This document shows positions 24,367 through 33,972 of a stretch of DNA of 58,378 nt, in pieces (the first letter of the stretch is position 1; the number at the start of each line of letters is the position of its first letter). The position numbers and the translations under genes were made by a program. The stretch covers positions 1 to 58,378 of the forward strand of contig NZ_BMOY01000015.1 in NCBI RefSeq assembly GCF_014647315.1. Direction: 5' to 3'. The notes under the pieces are model-generated. The model was not told the origin of the DNA, searched no databases, and was given only the letters and a program-made list of their open reading frames with translations. The stretch comes from Paenalicyclobacillus cellulosilyticus. GTDB lineage: Bacteria > Bacillota > Bacilli > Alicyclobacillales > Alicyclobacillaceae.

Positions 24367-24401
24367 AAAAAATAGAGTAGCCATCGCGGCTACTCTATTT
24401 T
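24367..24401 (-). terminator. Strong terminator between rny and ymdB
   Basis: AAAATAGAGTAGCC and its exact complement form a 14-base stem with a five-base loop, ending in a T-run. It includes the rny stop codon (TAG, 24395-24397). Because the arms begin with A-runs it can work in both directions. Confidence 0.9.
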
Positions 24402-25945
24402 GCGTATTCGACGGCTCTCGTCTCCCGAATCACGGTCACCTTGATTTGACCAGGGTAGTCCAACTCACTCTGAATCTTCTTCGAGATCTCCTTCGCCATG
24501 CGCACCGACTCCGCATCGTCGACCAGTTCAGGTTTCACAATGATGCGGATCTCGCGACCGGCTTGAATGGCGTACGACTTCTCCACACCCTCGAACGCCT
24601 CGGCAATCGCCTCCAGCTTCTCCAGGCGTCGTAAGTAGACCTCCAACGTCTCTCGCCGCGCACCGGGACGCGCCGCCGAGATGGCGTCCGCCGCGGCCAC
24701 AATCACGGAGATGGGAGAGGTGAACTCGACGTCGCCGTGGTGCGCGGCGATGGCGTTGATCACCACCGGGTGTTCCTTGTACCGCTTCGCCAGGTCGACG
24801 CCGATTTCGACGTGCGAGCCCTCCACCTCGTGTGTGACGGCTTTCCCGATATCATGCAGCAGACCGCCGCGTTTGGCGAGGGCGACGTCGAGACCGAGTT
24901 CCGCCGCCATCAATCCCGCGAGGTTCGCCACCTCGATGGAGTGCTTCAAGACGTTCTGTCCGTAGCTGGTGCGGAACTTCAAGCGCCCGAGCAAACGGAT
25001 CAAGTCCGGATGCAGGCCATGAACGCCTGTCTCCAACGTCGCCTGCTCGCCCTCTTCGCGAATCAGTTCCTCGATATCGCGCCGGGACTTCTCCACCATC
25101 TCTTCGATGCGCGCCGGATGGATGCGTCCGTCCGCCACCAACCGCTCCAGCGCCAAGCGGGCGATCTCGCGGCGAATCGGGTCAAACCCAGACAGGATGA
25201 CCGCTTCCGGGGTATCGTCGATGATGAGATCCACCCCCGTCAGCGTCTCCAGCGTTCGGATGTTTCGACCCTCGCGTCCGATGATGCGACCCTTCATCTC
25301 GTCATTCGGCAGATTCACCACGGACACCGTGATCTCCGCAGCATGGTCTGCCGCACACCGCTGAATGGCCGTCGCGATGATGTCGCGGGCCCGCTTGTTC
25401 GCCTCCATCCTGGCTTCCTGCTCAATCTCCTTCATGAGCAGGGCGGCGTCATGACGGCTTTCCCGTTCGACGTTGGCCAGGATGATTTCCCGGGCGCTCT
25501 CCCGGGTCAACCCGGAGATCCGCTCCAACTCCCGCACTTGTTGGGCGTGCAATTCGCTGATCTCCGCCCGCAATTGTTCAATCTCCTGCTCCCGCTCGCG
25601 CAGGGCTTCCGCCTTGCGGTCGACGGCTTCCAATTTCCGGTCCAGTACTTCCTCTTTTTGGAGAACCCGGCGCTCCAGCTTTTGCAACTCGGCCCGGCGC
25701 TCCCGGATCTCCCGCTCCGCCTCTTGTCGGATGCGGTGAGCTTCCTCTTTGGCTTCCAACAGCGCCTCTTTCTGCTTCGCCTCGATGTCCCGCTGCGCAG
25801 CTTCCAGGATCTCTAAGGCCTTCGCTTCGGCCGCGCCAATCTTCGCCTCCGCAAGCGAACGGCGTACGTAGTACCCGCCGCCGAAACCGACCGACAGCGC
25901 CACCAACACAACCAGCGCCAACACAATCCATTCAACAAGCGTCAT
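24395..25945 (-). CDS. rny: Ribonuclease Y
   Basis: A 516-residue membrane-anchored endoribonuclease that starts bulk mRNA decay. One membrane segment (about residues 5-27) is followed by a long coiled coil rich in Glu, Arg and Lys (about 30-200), a KH domain with [13 protein letters not shown] near 220 and an HD domain with LLHDIGKA near 370. Length matches B. subtilis Rny (520). The ATG at 25945 follows AAGGAGG at about eleven bases. A consensus-like promoter lies 100 bases upstream. Confidence 0.96.
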   Translation of the reverse strand: MTLVEWIVLALVVLVALSVGFGGGYYVRRSLAEAKIGAAEAKALEILEAAQRDIEAKQKEALLEAKEEAHRIRQEAEREIRERRAELQKLERRVLQKEEVLDRKLEAVDRKAEALREREQEIEQLRAEISELHAQQVRELERISGLTRESAREIILANVERESRHDAALLMKEIEQEARMEANKRARDIIATAIQRCAADHAAEITVSVVNLPNDEMKGRIIGREGRNIRTLETLTGVDLIIDDTPEAVILSGFDPIRREIARLALERLVADGRIHPARIEEMVEKSRRDIEELIREEGEQATLETGVHGLHPDLIRLLGRLKFRTSYGQNVLKHSIEVANLAGLMAAELGLDVALAKRGGLLHDIGKAVTHEVEGSHVEIGVDLAKRYKEHPVVINAIAAHHGDVEFTSPISVIVAAADAISAARPGARRETLEVYLRRLEKLEAIAEAFEGVEKSYAIQAGREIRIIVKPELVDDAESVRMAKEISKKIQSELDYPGQIKVTVIRETRAVEYAK

Positions 25946-26045
25946 GCTTGCGATTGCCTCCTTGCTCTCCCGTGTGAACACGCCAGAAGGTATACCCGCA
26001 AGTGCCACCGGTTCGAGCTAGAGGCCGCAAACGATACGCGTTTCC

Positions 26046-26075
26046 ATTGTAGCTTTCGGTACCAAACCTTGTCAA
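26046..26075 (-). promoter_or_regulatory. Sigma-A promoter of rny
   Basis: TTGACA (26070-26075) and TACAAT (26046-26051) with an 18-base spacer, pointing toward rny. Confidence 0.75.
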
Positions 26076-26195
26076 GGAAAGGTGGCTGACGCAACGCACG
26101 CCGCCGGACACCGAGACGACCGCGGGATTCGCTGCGTGCGCCATGCGCAGAGAGGAAATGTAAAACAAAGAGGAGAAATGAAATGAAAATATCAT

Positions 26196-26232
26196 AAAAA
26201 ACACGCACGGAGCGCGCCTTGCTCGTGGATGC
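26196..26232 (-). terminator. Terminator of recA-recX
   Basis: On the minus strand CACGAGC and GCTCCGTG pair with one bulged base, and six T follow a few bases later. It lies just after the recX stop. The stem is imperfect. Confidence 0.55.
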
Positions 26233-26239
26233 CCTCACG

Positions 26240-26941
26240 CTACGGCTTTGGTCCGCATTCCTCGCCTGCTTCCGGCACCGCCACCGCCCGCACCGCGTCT
26301 TGGACGACGGCGGCGGGGAAACCCCGCCGGTACAACCACGCGGACAAGCGTTCCCTCCGCCGCAGCCACGGCAGAGAAGCGTGCGTCCGCCAGTACTTTT
26401 CCGCCAGACGGAGCGCGGCCGACCGCTCGCTGTTCTCCACATCCGAACCCCTTGTTTCTCCGTCTGCTGCACCCGGCGCGTTCCCCGCCAACACCGTGTC
26501 GATGAGCGACGACGCCGCACCGCGTTGCCGCAACCGCCACCGCATCTCCTGCCGGCTCATCTGCTCCCGGTGCATCTCCCAAAAACGGAGCACAAAACGC
26601 GCGTCGTCCACCCAACCGGCAGCCTGCAAGCGTTGCAACACCGAGGCCGCCACGGGCGCGGGAACGTTTTTTCGTTGCAAGAAGCGACGGACCTCCTGCG
26701 CCGTTCGGTCTCTCCGTTGCAGGTAAGCGAGCGCCTGCTGATACGCTTTTGCCTCCGCCGCATCTTCTGCCAACGCCTGCAGCAAATCCGGGGTCACCGC
26801 CTGGCCCAGGCGCAGACCTCGGTCCAGCCAACTCGCAAGCGGGACCTCCAACGCCTCGCCGTTCGAAAGCTCAATACGTAACCAATCGGCACGGCCAGGC
26901 ACGCCGGTGCGCCCCGTGATGACGACCGGCTGTTCATTCAT
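26240..26941 (-). CDS. recX: Regulatory protein RecX
   Basis: A 233-residue protein that inhibits or modulates RecA filaments. The helical repeats are typical: [22 protein letters not shown], then [14 protein letters not shown] and [15 protein letters not shown], with a third repeat ending [16 protein letters not shown]. The ATG at 26941 lies within the last codons of recA (eight-base overlap), so translation is coupled. Adjacent recA-recX is common in bacteria, although B. subtilis keeps recX elsewhere. Confidence 0.9.
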   Translation of the reverse strand: MNEQPVVITGRTGVPGRADWLRIELSNGEALEVPLASWLDRGLRLGQAVTPDLLQALAEDAAEAKAYQQALAYLQRRDRTAQEVRRFLQRKNVPAPVAASVLQRLQAAGWVDDARFVLRFWEMHREQMSRQEMRWRLRQRGAASSLIDTVLAGNAPGAADGETRGSDVENSERSAALRLAEKYWRTHASLPWLRRRERLSAWLYRRGFPAAVVQDAVRAVAVPEAGEECGPKP

Positions 26942-27986
26942 CAAACGTGAAGGCCTCCTCCTCGTCGTCCTCCGCCGCACCAATCGACAACTTGGCCGCC
27001 GCGACGTTGAAGTGGGCGCGGATCTCCTCCTCAATCTGATCCGCGATTTCAGGATGTTCCTTCAAAAACTGCTTCGCATTCTCCCGGCCTTGGCCGAGCC
27101 GTTCGTCACGGAACGCATACCATGCGCCGCTCTTCTGAATGATGTCGATCTCGACACCGAGGTCGATGAGGCTTCCTTCCCGCGAGAATCCTTCGCCGAA
27201 CATCAGGTCGACATCCACCTGCTTGAATGGCGGGGCCACCTTGTTCTTGACCACCTTGATCCGTACCCTGCTGCCGACGATCTCGTTGCCCTGCTTCAAC
27301 GCCTCGGCACGACGCACCTCCAAGCGGATGGTGGAATAGAACTTGAGCGCCCGGCCGCCGGTCGTGGTCTCCGGGTTGCCGAACATCACGCCGACCTTTT
27401 CGCGAATTTGGTTGATAAAGATGGCAATGGTCTTCGATTTGCCGATGGCGCCGGCCAACTTGCGCAACGCTTGCGACATCAACCGCGCCTGCAGCCCGAC
27501 GTGGGAATCCCCCATATCCCCTTCCAATTCGCTCTTGGGCACCAGGGCAGCCACCGAGTCGACGACGATGATGTCGACCGCGCCGCTGCGCACCAGCGCC
27601 TCCGCGATCTCCAGCGCTTGTTCTCCAGTATCCGGCTGCGAGATCAGCAACTCGTCGATGTTCACACCCACGCGGCTGGCGTACAGCGGGTCCAAGGCGT
27701 GCTCCGCGTCGATGAACGCGGCTTGTCCGCCACGCTTTTGCACTTCCGCGATGCAGTGCAGGGCCACCGTCGTCTTGCCTGACGATTCCGGGCCGTAAAT
27801 TTCGACCACCCGGCCGCGCGGCAACCCGCCGACGCCGAGGGCGATGTCGAGGGCGATGCAGCCGGTCGGGATGGTCTCAACGCTCATCGACGCGGCTTCA
27901 CCCAGGCGCATGATAGAACCTTTGCCAAATTGACGCTCAATCTGCTTCAAGGCTTGGTCCAGAGCAGCGCGCCGGTCGTTCATCAT
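26934..27986 (-). CDS. recA: Recombinase RecA
   Basis: A 350-residue RecA with Walker [10 protein letters not shown] near residue 66, [11 protein letters not shown], the Walker B region [12 protein letters not shown], and the loop sequences [19 protein letters not shown] and [22 protein letters not shown]. The acidic C-terminus ([11 protein letters not shown]) is typical. It catalyses strand exchange and triggers LexA self-cleavage. The ATG at 27986 follows GGGAGGATG by seven bases; a second ATG is adjacent. The promoter carries an SOS box. Confidence 0.98.
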   Translation of the reverse strand: MMNDRRAALDQALKQIERQFGKGSIMRLGEAASMSVETIPTGCIALDIALGVGGLPRGRVVEIYGPESSGKTTVALHCIAEVQKRGGQAAFIDAEHALDPLYASRVGVNIDELLISQPDTGEQALEIAEALVRSGAVDIIVVDSVAALVPKSELEGDMGDSHVGLQARLMSQALRKLAGAIGKSKTIAIFINQIREKVGVMFGNPETTTGGRALKFYSTIRLEVRRAEALKQGNEIVGSRVRIKVVKNKVAPPFKQVDVDLMFGEGFSREGSLIDLGVEIDIIQKSGAWYAFRDERLGQGRENAKQFLKEHPEIADQIEEEIRAHFNVAAAKLSIGAAEDDEEEAFTFDE

Positions 27987-28063
27987 CGTGCAGCATCCTC
28001 CCATGGTTCAAACATCCGTACACATCAGCCATTCGGCTCGTCCAACGTCCTTTCCTGCTTTCC

Positions 28064-28091
28064 ATTGTATCAATTCGTATCCATCGCGCAA
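28064..28091 (-). promoter_or_regulatory. Sigma-A promoter of recA
   Basis: TTGCGC (28086-28091) and TACAAT (28064-28069) with a 16-base spacer. The -35 hexamer overlaps the SOS box, so LexA binding should block RNA polymerase. Confidence 0.7.
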
Positions 28092-28102
28092 ACATGTGTT
28101 CG
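28089..28102 (-). promoter_or_regulatory. LexA (DinR) operator of recA
   Basis: The minus strand reads CGAACACATGTTTG, which differs from the Bacillus SOS consensus CGAACN4GTTCG only at one base of the second arm. It lies about 100 bases before the recA start and over the -35 box. Confidence 0.8.
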
Positions 28103-28113
28103 CTTCCCGGGAC

Positions 28114-28142
28114 ACAAAACCGCCGCGGCTTGCCGCGGCGGT
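28114..28142 (-). terminator. Terminator of the pgsA-cinA-helicase transcript
   Basis: On the minus strand ACCGCCGCGGC and GCCGCGGCGGT form an 11-base GC-rich stem with a two-base gap, followed by TTTT. It lies between the helicase stop and the recA operator. Confidence 0.75.
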
Positions 28143-28197
28143 GACCCAATCTGATGCCCCGAATCCGAAGCGCTGCGTCCGTACAGCGCGTTGCCCG

Positions 28198-29829
28198 TCA
28201 ACGCGCGCGCGTGCGCGGCTTGGCCGGCTCCAGGTTGACCCGAGCGCCGTTGATCCGGCTCTGGCGCAGCGCTTCGTATACAAAAGGCGCCGATTCTTGC
28301 TCCACCTCGACGAACGTGAACCGGTCGAAAATATCGATCTTCCCGATGGCTTGGCCGGGCACCCCCGCTTCCTCGGCGATGGTGCGGACGAGATCCGCCG
28401 GGCTGATCCGGTTGCTGCGCCCGATATTGACGAAGAAACGCACCATCCCCGGCGTCGCCCCGGTGTCGCCGAAGTCGTAGTCGGCTTGCTCCGACGCCTC
28501 CAATTCGCCGGAAGACGCAATTTTGAGCAGCGCGCACGCGATGTCGATGGGGTCGTACTCGTCGACGATGTTGCCGAGGATGGCCCGGTAGTGGCCGAGA
28601 CCTCCCTCTTGAATGGCCTCCACAATCCGGTTGCGCCACATCTCGGCTTGCCGTTCCGCCACGTCCGCGAGCGATGGGACGTCCCGCGCCGTCATCTTCG
28701 CACCGGTCTCACGCTCAATCTGCTTGAGCAGCTTGAACTCGCGCGGCGTCACCAGCGTGATGGCCAATCCGCGCTTGCCGGCGCGTCCTGTGCGGCCGAT
28801 CCGGTGGACGTACGACTCCGGGTCCTGCGGCATGTCGTAATTGATGACGTGGGTCACGTTTTCCACGTCCAGTCCGCGTGCCGCCACATCGGTGGCCACC
28901 AAGAGCTCGATCTCACCTTGGCGAAACTTTTTCATGACCCGATCCCGCTGCGCCTGGCTGAGATCGCCGTGCAAGCCGTCCACCAGATAACCTCGGGCCA
29001 ACAGCGCCTCCACCAGCTCGTCGACGCCCCGCTTGGTGCGGCAGAAAATGATGCCGAGCGCTACCTCCTCGCTGTCGATGATGCGGCAGAGGCTCTCCAG
29101 CTTGTTGCGTTCAAGGACCTTGTAATAGACCTGCTCCGTGAGCGGCGCGGTCATCTCGCCCCGCGTCACCGTCACGTGCTCCGGCGAGCGCATGTACCGG
29201 ACAGCGAGCCTGCGCACCTCCGGAGGGAACGTGGCGGAAAAGAGCAAGGTCTGACGTTCGCTCGGCGTCTCGCGCAAGATGGCCTCGATGTCGTCGATGA
29301 ATCCCATGTCGAGCATCTCATCCGCCTCATCGAGCACCACCGTCTGCACGGACTGCAATTTTAAGGTACCGCGGCGGATGTGGTCCAACACCCGCCCGGG
29401 GGTGCCGATGACCACCTGCACTCCCTGCTGCAAGGCGCGGATCTGGTGCCCGATGGACTGCCCGCCGTAGATAGGAAGGGTGCGTACCCGCTTGTACTTG
29501 GCGATCTTGCGGAATTCGCCGGCCACCTGGATCGCCAACTCGCGCGTGGGTGCAAGCACCAAGGCTTGCACACGCGGCTCCGTGGTCACCCGTTCGACGA
29601 TGGGGATGCCAAACGCCGCCGTTTTGCCCGTTCCGGTCTGCGCTTGGCCGATGACGTCCTTACCTTCCAAAATCAGCGGAATACACGCCGCCTGAATCGG
29701 GGACGGCTCCTCATACCCCATGTCGTCGATGGCCTGTTGCACGCGCCGGCTTAAACCAAAATCCTGAAAAGAGGTCACTTGTGTATTCACCTTTTCTGTT
29801 GTTTTTTCTTCCATATTTCGTTCTTCCAT
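28198..29829 (-). CDS. DEAD-box RNA helicase with DbpA-type RNA-binding domain
   Basis: A 543-residue helicase. Motifs in order: Q motif (FGLSRRVQQAIDDMGYEEPSPIQ region), AQTGTGKT, PTRELA, GTPGR, LDEADEM, FSATFP, ARGLDVENV and HRIGRTGRAGK. The last 80 residues form a DbpA-like RNA-binding domain (FFVNIGRSNRISPADL). It would unwind structured RNA, probably ribosomal or mRNA. The start is uncertain: ATG 29829 has GAGG upstream, while ATG 29847 overlaps the cinA stop as ATGA and could be used by coupling. The gene is the third of the pgsA operon, an unusual partner. Confidence 0.93.
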   Translation of the reverse strand: MEERNMEEKTTEKVNTQVTSFQDFGLSRRVQQAIDDMGYEEPSPIQAACIPLILEGKDVIGQAQTGTGKTAAFGIPIVERVTTEPRVQALVLAPTRELAIQVAGEFRKIAKYKRVRTLPIYGGQSIGHQIRALQQGVQVVIGTPGRVLDHIRRGTLKLQSVQTVVLDEADEMLDMGFIDDIEAILRETPSERQTLLFSATFPPEVRRLAVRYMRSPEHVTVTRGEMTAPLTEQVYYKVLERNKLESLCRIIDSEEVALGIIFCRTKRGVDELVEALLARGYLVDGLHGDLSQAQRDRVMKKFRQGEIELLVATDVAARGLDVENVTHVINYDMPQDPESYVHRIGRTGRAGKRGLAITLVTPREFKLLKQIERETGAKMTARDVPSLADVAERQAEMWRNRIVEAIQEGGLGHYRAILGNIVDEYDPIDIACALLKIASSGELEASEQADYDFGDTGATPGMVRFFVNIGRSNRISPADLVRTIAEEAGVPGQAIGKIDIFDRFTFVEVEQESAPFVYEALRQSRINGARVNLEPAKPRTRAR

Positions 29830-29843
29830 CCCTTTGCTCATCC

Positions 29844-31130
29844 TCATGCTCTGGATTGTGCACCAGGGAATGCCTCCGCACGTGGGCTGACGAGCTTGAG
29901 CAACTCCCAAAGCACACGTTTGGCGGAACGCAGGCGCACCTGTTCCCGTGAACCGCGCCACTGCATGCGAACCACCGTCTGCCGGCCGTCCGGTCCGACC
30001 ACGGCGCCGAACACCAGGCCGACCGGCTTCTGCGGACTTCCTCCCCCCGGTCCCGCGATGCCGGTCGTCGCCAAGCCGTACGTGGCGGCAAATCGTTCAC
30101 GTACGCCCTGCGCCATCTCGAGCGCCGTCTGCTCTGAGACGGCGCCGAACCTCGCCAACGTCTCCTCGCGGACACCGAGCCAAGCCACCTTGGCCTGGTT
30201 GTGGTACGCCGTGACACCGCCCAACATGTAGTCTGACGCCCCGGGGACCGCCGTAATCATAGATGAAACCAAGCCGCCGGTGCAACTCTCGGCGACCGCG
30301 AGCGTCGCTCCTGCCTGCCGCAGCGCCTTGCCCACGGCGCTCGCGATGGTCTCATCGTCAAACCCGTACACGTACGATCCGAACCGCCGCAGGATCTCGT
30401 CTTCCACAGGCTGGATCAACGCCCGCGCGCCCTCCTCATGGTCAGCCGCGGCCGTGATCCGCAACAACATCTCCCCTTCGCCCGCCAACGGTGCCACGGT
30501 GGGATTGGCCATACCGGTCAGGTCTTTGATGGCAGCATCCACGTCAGATTCCCCAATTCCGCAGAAATGGATCACCCGCGACACCAACACCTGCCCGCCC
30601 CCAAAGATCTGCTTCAGGCGGGGAATGACCTCATGCTGCAGCATCGGCTCCATTTCCAGCGGCGGGCCGGGCAATAAGAAGTAGTGCACCCCATTCGCGC
30701 ACACGTACACACCGGGTGCCGTCCCGTTTGGATTGGGGAGCAGCTCGCCGCCTGCAATCCGGTACGCTTGCTTGCGGTTCTGCTCCGGCATCTTGCGCCC
30801 GCGCGCGGCGAACCAAGACTCGAGCTGCCGCAGGGCTTCCGGTGAAAGTTCCGATGGGCGGCCGAGGAACGCGGCCAACGCCTCCTTCGTCAGGTCATCG
30901 TCCGTCGGCCCCAAGCCCCCGGTCACGACGACGACGTTGGAACGCCTTGCGGCCACCTCGAACACCTTCACGATGCGTTCGAAGTTGTCGCCCACCGCAG
31001 TGTGATGGAATAGAAAAAAGCCATGCAAGGCAAACGCCCTGGAAATGGTTTGTGCATGGCCGTTCGCAATCTGACCGAGCAGGATCTCGGAACCGACGGC
31101 GATGTGTTCCGCCCGACACGCGGCGGTCAT
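29844..31130 (-). CDS. cinA: CinA, competence/damage-inducible protein A
   Basis: A 428-residue protein with an N-terminal MocoBD-type domain (VTGGLGPTDDDLTKEA, LPGPPLEME) and a C-terminal nicotinamide-mononucleotide deamidase domain (AVAESCTGGLVSSMI, TTGIAGPGGG). It probably recycles NMN to NaMN and has ADP-ribose pyrophosphatase activity. GGGGTGA lies six bases before the ATG at 31130. The order pgsA-cinA-recA is conserved in Bacilli, here with a helicase gene inserted before recA. Confidence 0.95.
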   Translation of the reverse strand: MTAACRAEHIAVGSEILLGQIANGHAQTISRAFALHGFFLFHHTAVGDNFERIVKVFEVAARRSNVVVVTGGLGPTDDDLTKEALAAFLGRPSELSPEALRQLESWFAARGRKMPEQNRKQAYRIAGGELLPNPNGTAPGVYVCANGVHYFLLPGPPLEMEPMLQHEVIPRLKQIFGGGQVLVSRVIHFCGIGESDVDAAIKDLTGMANPTVAPLAGEGEMLLRITAAADHEEGARALIQPVEDEILRRFGSYVYGFDDETIASAVGKALRQAGATLAVAESCTGGLVSSMITAVPGASDYMLGGVTAYHNQAKVAWLGVREETLARFGAVSEQTALEMAQGVRERFAATYGLATTGIAGPGGGSPQKPVGLVFGAVVGPDGRQTVVRMQWRGSREQVRLRSAKRVLWELLKLVSPRAEAFPGAQSRA

Positions 31131-31182
31131 GCTGTCACCCCGCTTTCACCGCAAGACAACCGGTGTCTCGCGGCCTCCGTCG

Positions 31183-31761
31183 TTACCGTTCCGGACCGAA
31201 GACCTGCTTGTTCCGGATGAAGTAATCGATGCCGGACCAGACGGTGACGGCGACCATCACGTAGACCATCACCACGTCGAAGGGGAACCCCACGATGGAG
31301 AACGGGAAGTTGTTCATCATCAAGGCCACCATCGCCACAATCTGCGTCGCCGTCTTCCACTTGGCGAGCTTGCTCGCGGCAATGACCACGCCTTCCGCGG
31401 CGGCGACCAAACGCAGACCTGTGACCGCAAATTCGCGGCTGATGATAAGAATGGCGACCCAAGCAGAAAGCCGCTGCATCTCCACCAGGCTGATGAGCAC
31501 AGCGGAGACCAACAGTTTGTCGGCCAAGGGGTCCAACATCTTCCCGAAGTTGGTAATCAAACGGCGCTTGCGCGCGATGTACCCGTCGAGCGCATCGGTG
31601 CTCGCCACGGCGATGAACACCAGCGCCGCAATCATTTCGCTGCCTGTGGTGGTGCGGTGATTGATGGTCACAGACCAGAAGTTGTAACGTACCAGCAGCA
31701 GAAACACGACCACTGGGACTAAAAAAATTCTGGCTATCGTGATGCGGTTAGCCAGATTCAA
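31183..31761 (-). CDS. pgsA: CDP-diacylglycerol-glycerol-3-phosphate 3-phosphatidyltransferase
   Basis: A 192-residue membrane enzyme that makes phosphatidylglycerophosphate, the precursor of phosphatidylglycerol. The CDP-alcohol phosphotransferase signature is complete in the stretch beginning STDALDGYIARK and ending GKMLDPLADK. About five membrane segments are present. The start is a TTG at 31761 with GGGGCGTG seven bases upstream. A good promoter lies 135 bases upstream. Confidence 0.95.
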   Translation of the reverse strand: MNLANRITIARIFLVPVVVFLLLVRYNFWSVTINHRTTTGSEMIAALVFIAVASTDALDGYIARKRRLITNFGKMLDPLADKLLVSAVLISLVEMQRLSAWVAILIISREFAVTGLRLVAAAEGVVIAASKLAKWKTATQIVAMVALMMNNFPFSIVGFPFDVVMVYVMVAVTVWSGIDYFIRNKQVFGPER

Positions 31762-31894
31762 TCAGACGCACGCCCCAATCGTTGGACCGAATTCTGCACT
31801 CGGCAGCGACGAACGGTCACCTGCCCTTGGCCGCTTCTGACCACAACCTCTCCGCCCTTGCTCTTTCTGTTCCCGTCCGTGCGAAGGTAAAATT

Positions 31895-31924
31895 AGTATA
31901 GCGCAGCCTCGCCGCAGGTGTCAA
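31895..31924 (-). promoter_or_regulatory. Sigma-A promoter of pgsA
   Basis: TTGACA (31919-31924) and TATACT (31895-31900) with an 18-base spacer, located in the 238-base gap between rodZ and pgsA. Confidence 0.75.
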
Positions 31925-31952
31925 AAAGACGCGGCAACATACCGTCCTCGGA

Positions 31953-31989
31953 GCACATGCATCCATGCGCACGACAAGCATGCATGCGC
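31953..31989. repeat. Imperfect inverted repeat after rodZ
   Basis: GCACATGCATCC (31953-31964) and GCATGCATGCGC (31978-31989) can pair over 12 positions with one mismatch and one G-T pair. It lies just past the rodZ stop and may be a weak terminator; no T-run follows directly. Confidence 0.35.
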
Positions 31990-31999
31990 GCAAGCCCCC

Positions 32000-33037
32000 T
32001 CACGGACCTGCACTCGGCGACCCCGTCTGCCCGTTGGGAGGACCAGGCGGCGTACGGTTGAACACCACATCGATGGCGGCATTGGTCGCCGGTAAGGGGA
32101 CTTGCTGCCCATTCACCGAGAGTTGAACCCCTTGCACATGCCCCAAGCGAATCGATACCGTCTGTTCCCCCTGCCATGACCTCGGTGAACCAGGCTGAAG
32201 GATCTCACTCACGTCCACGGTCTGCCCGTCCGCGCTCACGCTGACCCAGCACGGCGAAGTAACGCTCATCGTCACCGACAACGGGAGCGTGGTCGCGACA
32301 GCGTACGTCTGCACCAACCGATGCGGGTCAAACGGAGCCGCGATGACCGTCGTGCGCAAAGGCGCCGGCGACGTGGGACGCTTCGGATGCCGCGCTGTAT
32401 TGGACATACCCGTATGCGAATGGGATGTACCGCCTGCGCCCGAACCAGTCTGTGTGTTCGGCGTCTGCGTCGGCGCCGGCGTTCCCGTGGTTGCCCGCCC
32501 GCCGGGATGCCGGTTCAAATACCAGACACCGCCCGCCAACAGTACCAGGATCCCGGCGACCACAAACACTTGTCCGGCCCACCCGCGCGGTGTGCGATGC
32601 ACATCCGCTGCACGGCGCCGGGTGCGATACACAGGCGGTGCGGATGCAGCAGGCACGCGCGCGGATGGCATCGCTTTGGAAGGACCAGAACGAGGCATGC
32701 TTACACCTTGTCCGGTTGGCTGGGCGGACGCGGGCGTGCGGTCCGGATTCGGACCGGGCGCGGATGTGTTCCCCGCCATGGCGGAGGGCTGGTCGGACGA
32801 ATCCAGAAATTCCCTTAGCAACGCCGAACCGTCCAATCCTAAAAAACGGGCGTACGTACGGACGAAGCCGCGCGCGTAGACTTCTCCGGGCAGCACGCTC
32901 CAGTCGCCCGCCTCGATGGCTTCCAAATACCTGGTGCGGATTTTCGTCTCTGCCTGGACGCGCCCCAAATCCAAACCCAGGCGTTCCCGCTCCCGTTTGA
33001 GCCGCATTCCCAGTTCGCGCAGTCGTTCATCCTCCAC
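32000..33037 (-). CDS. rodZ: RodZ/YmfM-like helix-turn-helix membrane protein
   Basis: A 345-residue protein. Residues about 5-75 form the RodZ-type HTH (LGMRLKRERERLGLDL through YARGFVRTYARFLGLD), followed by a basic Pro/Ser-rich linker, one membrane segment near residue 165 (VFVVAGILVLLAGGVWYL), a Thr/Pro/Gly-rich outer linker and a C-terminal beta-rich domain. RodZ links MreB to the elongation machinery. The GTG at 33037 follows GAGGAGGTGG. It sits before pgsA as ymfM does in B. subtilis. Confidence 0.85.
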   Translation of the reverse strand: MEDERLRELGMRLKRERERLGLDLGRVQAETKIRTRYLEAIEAGDWSVLPGEVYARGFVRTYARFLGLDGSALLREFLDSSDQPSAMAGNTSAPGPNPDRTPASAQPTGQGVSMPRSGPSKAMPSARVPAASAPPVYRTRRRAADVHRTPRGWAGQVFVVAGILVLLAGGVWYLNRHPGGRATTGTPAPTQTPNTQTGSGAGGTSHSHTGMSNTARHPKRPTSPAPLRTTVIAAPFDPHRLVQTYAVATTLPLSVTMSVTSPCWVSVSADGQTVDVSEILQPGSPRSWQGEQTVSIRLGHVQGVQLSVNGQQVPLPATNAAIDVVFNRTPPGPPNGQTGSPSAGP

Positions 33038-33079
33038 CCTGACCACCTCCTCATGGTGCCTCAACCGACGGAGGCCCGG

Positions 33080-33886
33080 TTATTCACCGTGCCATGCTTC
33101 GGTCTCCCGCTCATACCGTTCAGGTTCAATCGGTTCGTCCGGATCGCGGCGCAACTCGATGACGAGGTCGAACAAGTCCCACGAGAACCGCGACCGGCGC
33201 ACGAAGACGTCCGGGTGCTCGATGACGACAGGCGCCGGCTGGCGGCAAACCTCTTCCACCACGCGCAGATGGTCCTCGCTGCCACGCAGGGTCGACACGG
33301 CTCCGTCGATGATGTAAACCACTTGCTCGGTCGGCGGTGTATCCGGCATCTCCTCGAGCAGCGTTTGCTTGAGCATCGTCGAAGACACCAAAAGCCAGCG
33401 CTTGTTGGCGTAAACGGCCGCCGCGACAATCGCCTCCGTTTTGCCGACCCGCGGCTGTCCGCGCAATCCGATGACCTGACGGCCCGGACGTTTAAACAAC
33501 TCCCCCATGAAATCGACCAAGACACCCAACTCATCCCGCACGAAACGATAGGTGCGTTTCTCCGCGTCGCTGCGCTCGATGAAACGGCCATGCCGCAATG
33601 CAATCCGGTCCCGCAACGACGGCGGCCTGAGCGCGGCCAGTTCCACATCTTCCAACCGCTCGACGATGGCGCGCAGGATCTCTGCGTTCTCCGGGCGCGT
33701 CGTCCGCAACAGGAACCCTCGTTCAGCTTCAGAGACGCCCCCGAGTTGCAGAATGTTGAACCCGAGCATCCCCAACAGCGACGCGATGTCGCCGAGTAAT
33801 CCCGGTCTGTCCCGCTTGATTCGATACTGGAAGTAAAACTCCGCCGCTTCCTGGTTCAATAAGCCGTCGGAACCATGATTCGACAC
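33080..33886 (-). CDS. ymfK: YmfK-family protein (DUF3388)
   Basis: A 268-residue protein. The N-terminus is an ACT-like segment with RPGLLGDIASLLGMLGFNI, almost the same as B. subtilis YmfK. The middle has a P-loop-like GLRGQPRVGKTEA near residue 150 and an acidic strand VVYIIDGAVSTL. The function is unknown; the combination suggests a nucleotide- or ligand-responsive regulator. I chose GTG 33886 (AAGGAGT at eleven bases upstream); an ATG at 33919 would add eleven residues. It is 42 bases before rodZ, as in B. subtilis. Confidence 0.85.
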   Translation of the reverse strand: MSNHGSDGLLNQEAAEFYFQYRIKRDRPGLLGDIASLLGMLGFNILQLGGVSEAERGFLLRTTRPENAEILRAIVERLEDVELAALRPPSLRDRIALRHGRFIERSDAEKRTYRFVRDELGVLVDFMGELFKRPGRQVIGLRGQPRVGKTEAIVAAAVYANKRWLLVSSTMLKQTLLEEMPDTPPTEQVVYIIDGAVSTLRGSEDHLRVVEEVCRQPAPVVIEHPDVFVRRSRFSWDLFDLVIELRRDPDEPIEPERYERETEAWHGE

Positions 33887-33952
33887 GATTCGCCCGACTC
33901 CTTCTTCGCCTAGGCTCATCCTGCGCTCGCCAAGATATACCGGACAACTTGG

Positions 33953-33971
33953 ATGAAAAAACGTTTTTCAT
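33953..33971. repeat. 19-bp A/T palindrome after the lipoprotein gene
   Basis: ATGAAAAA and TTTTTCAT are exact complements around ACG. It begins one base past the lipoprotein stop codon, in a GC-rich background. It could be a small terminator or an operator for ymfK. Confidence 0.5.
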
Positions 33972-33972
33972 T

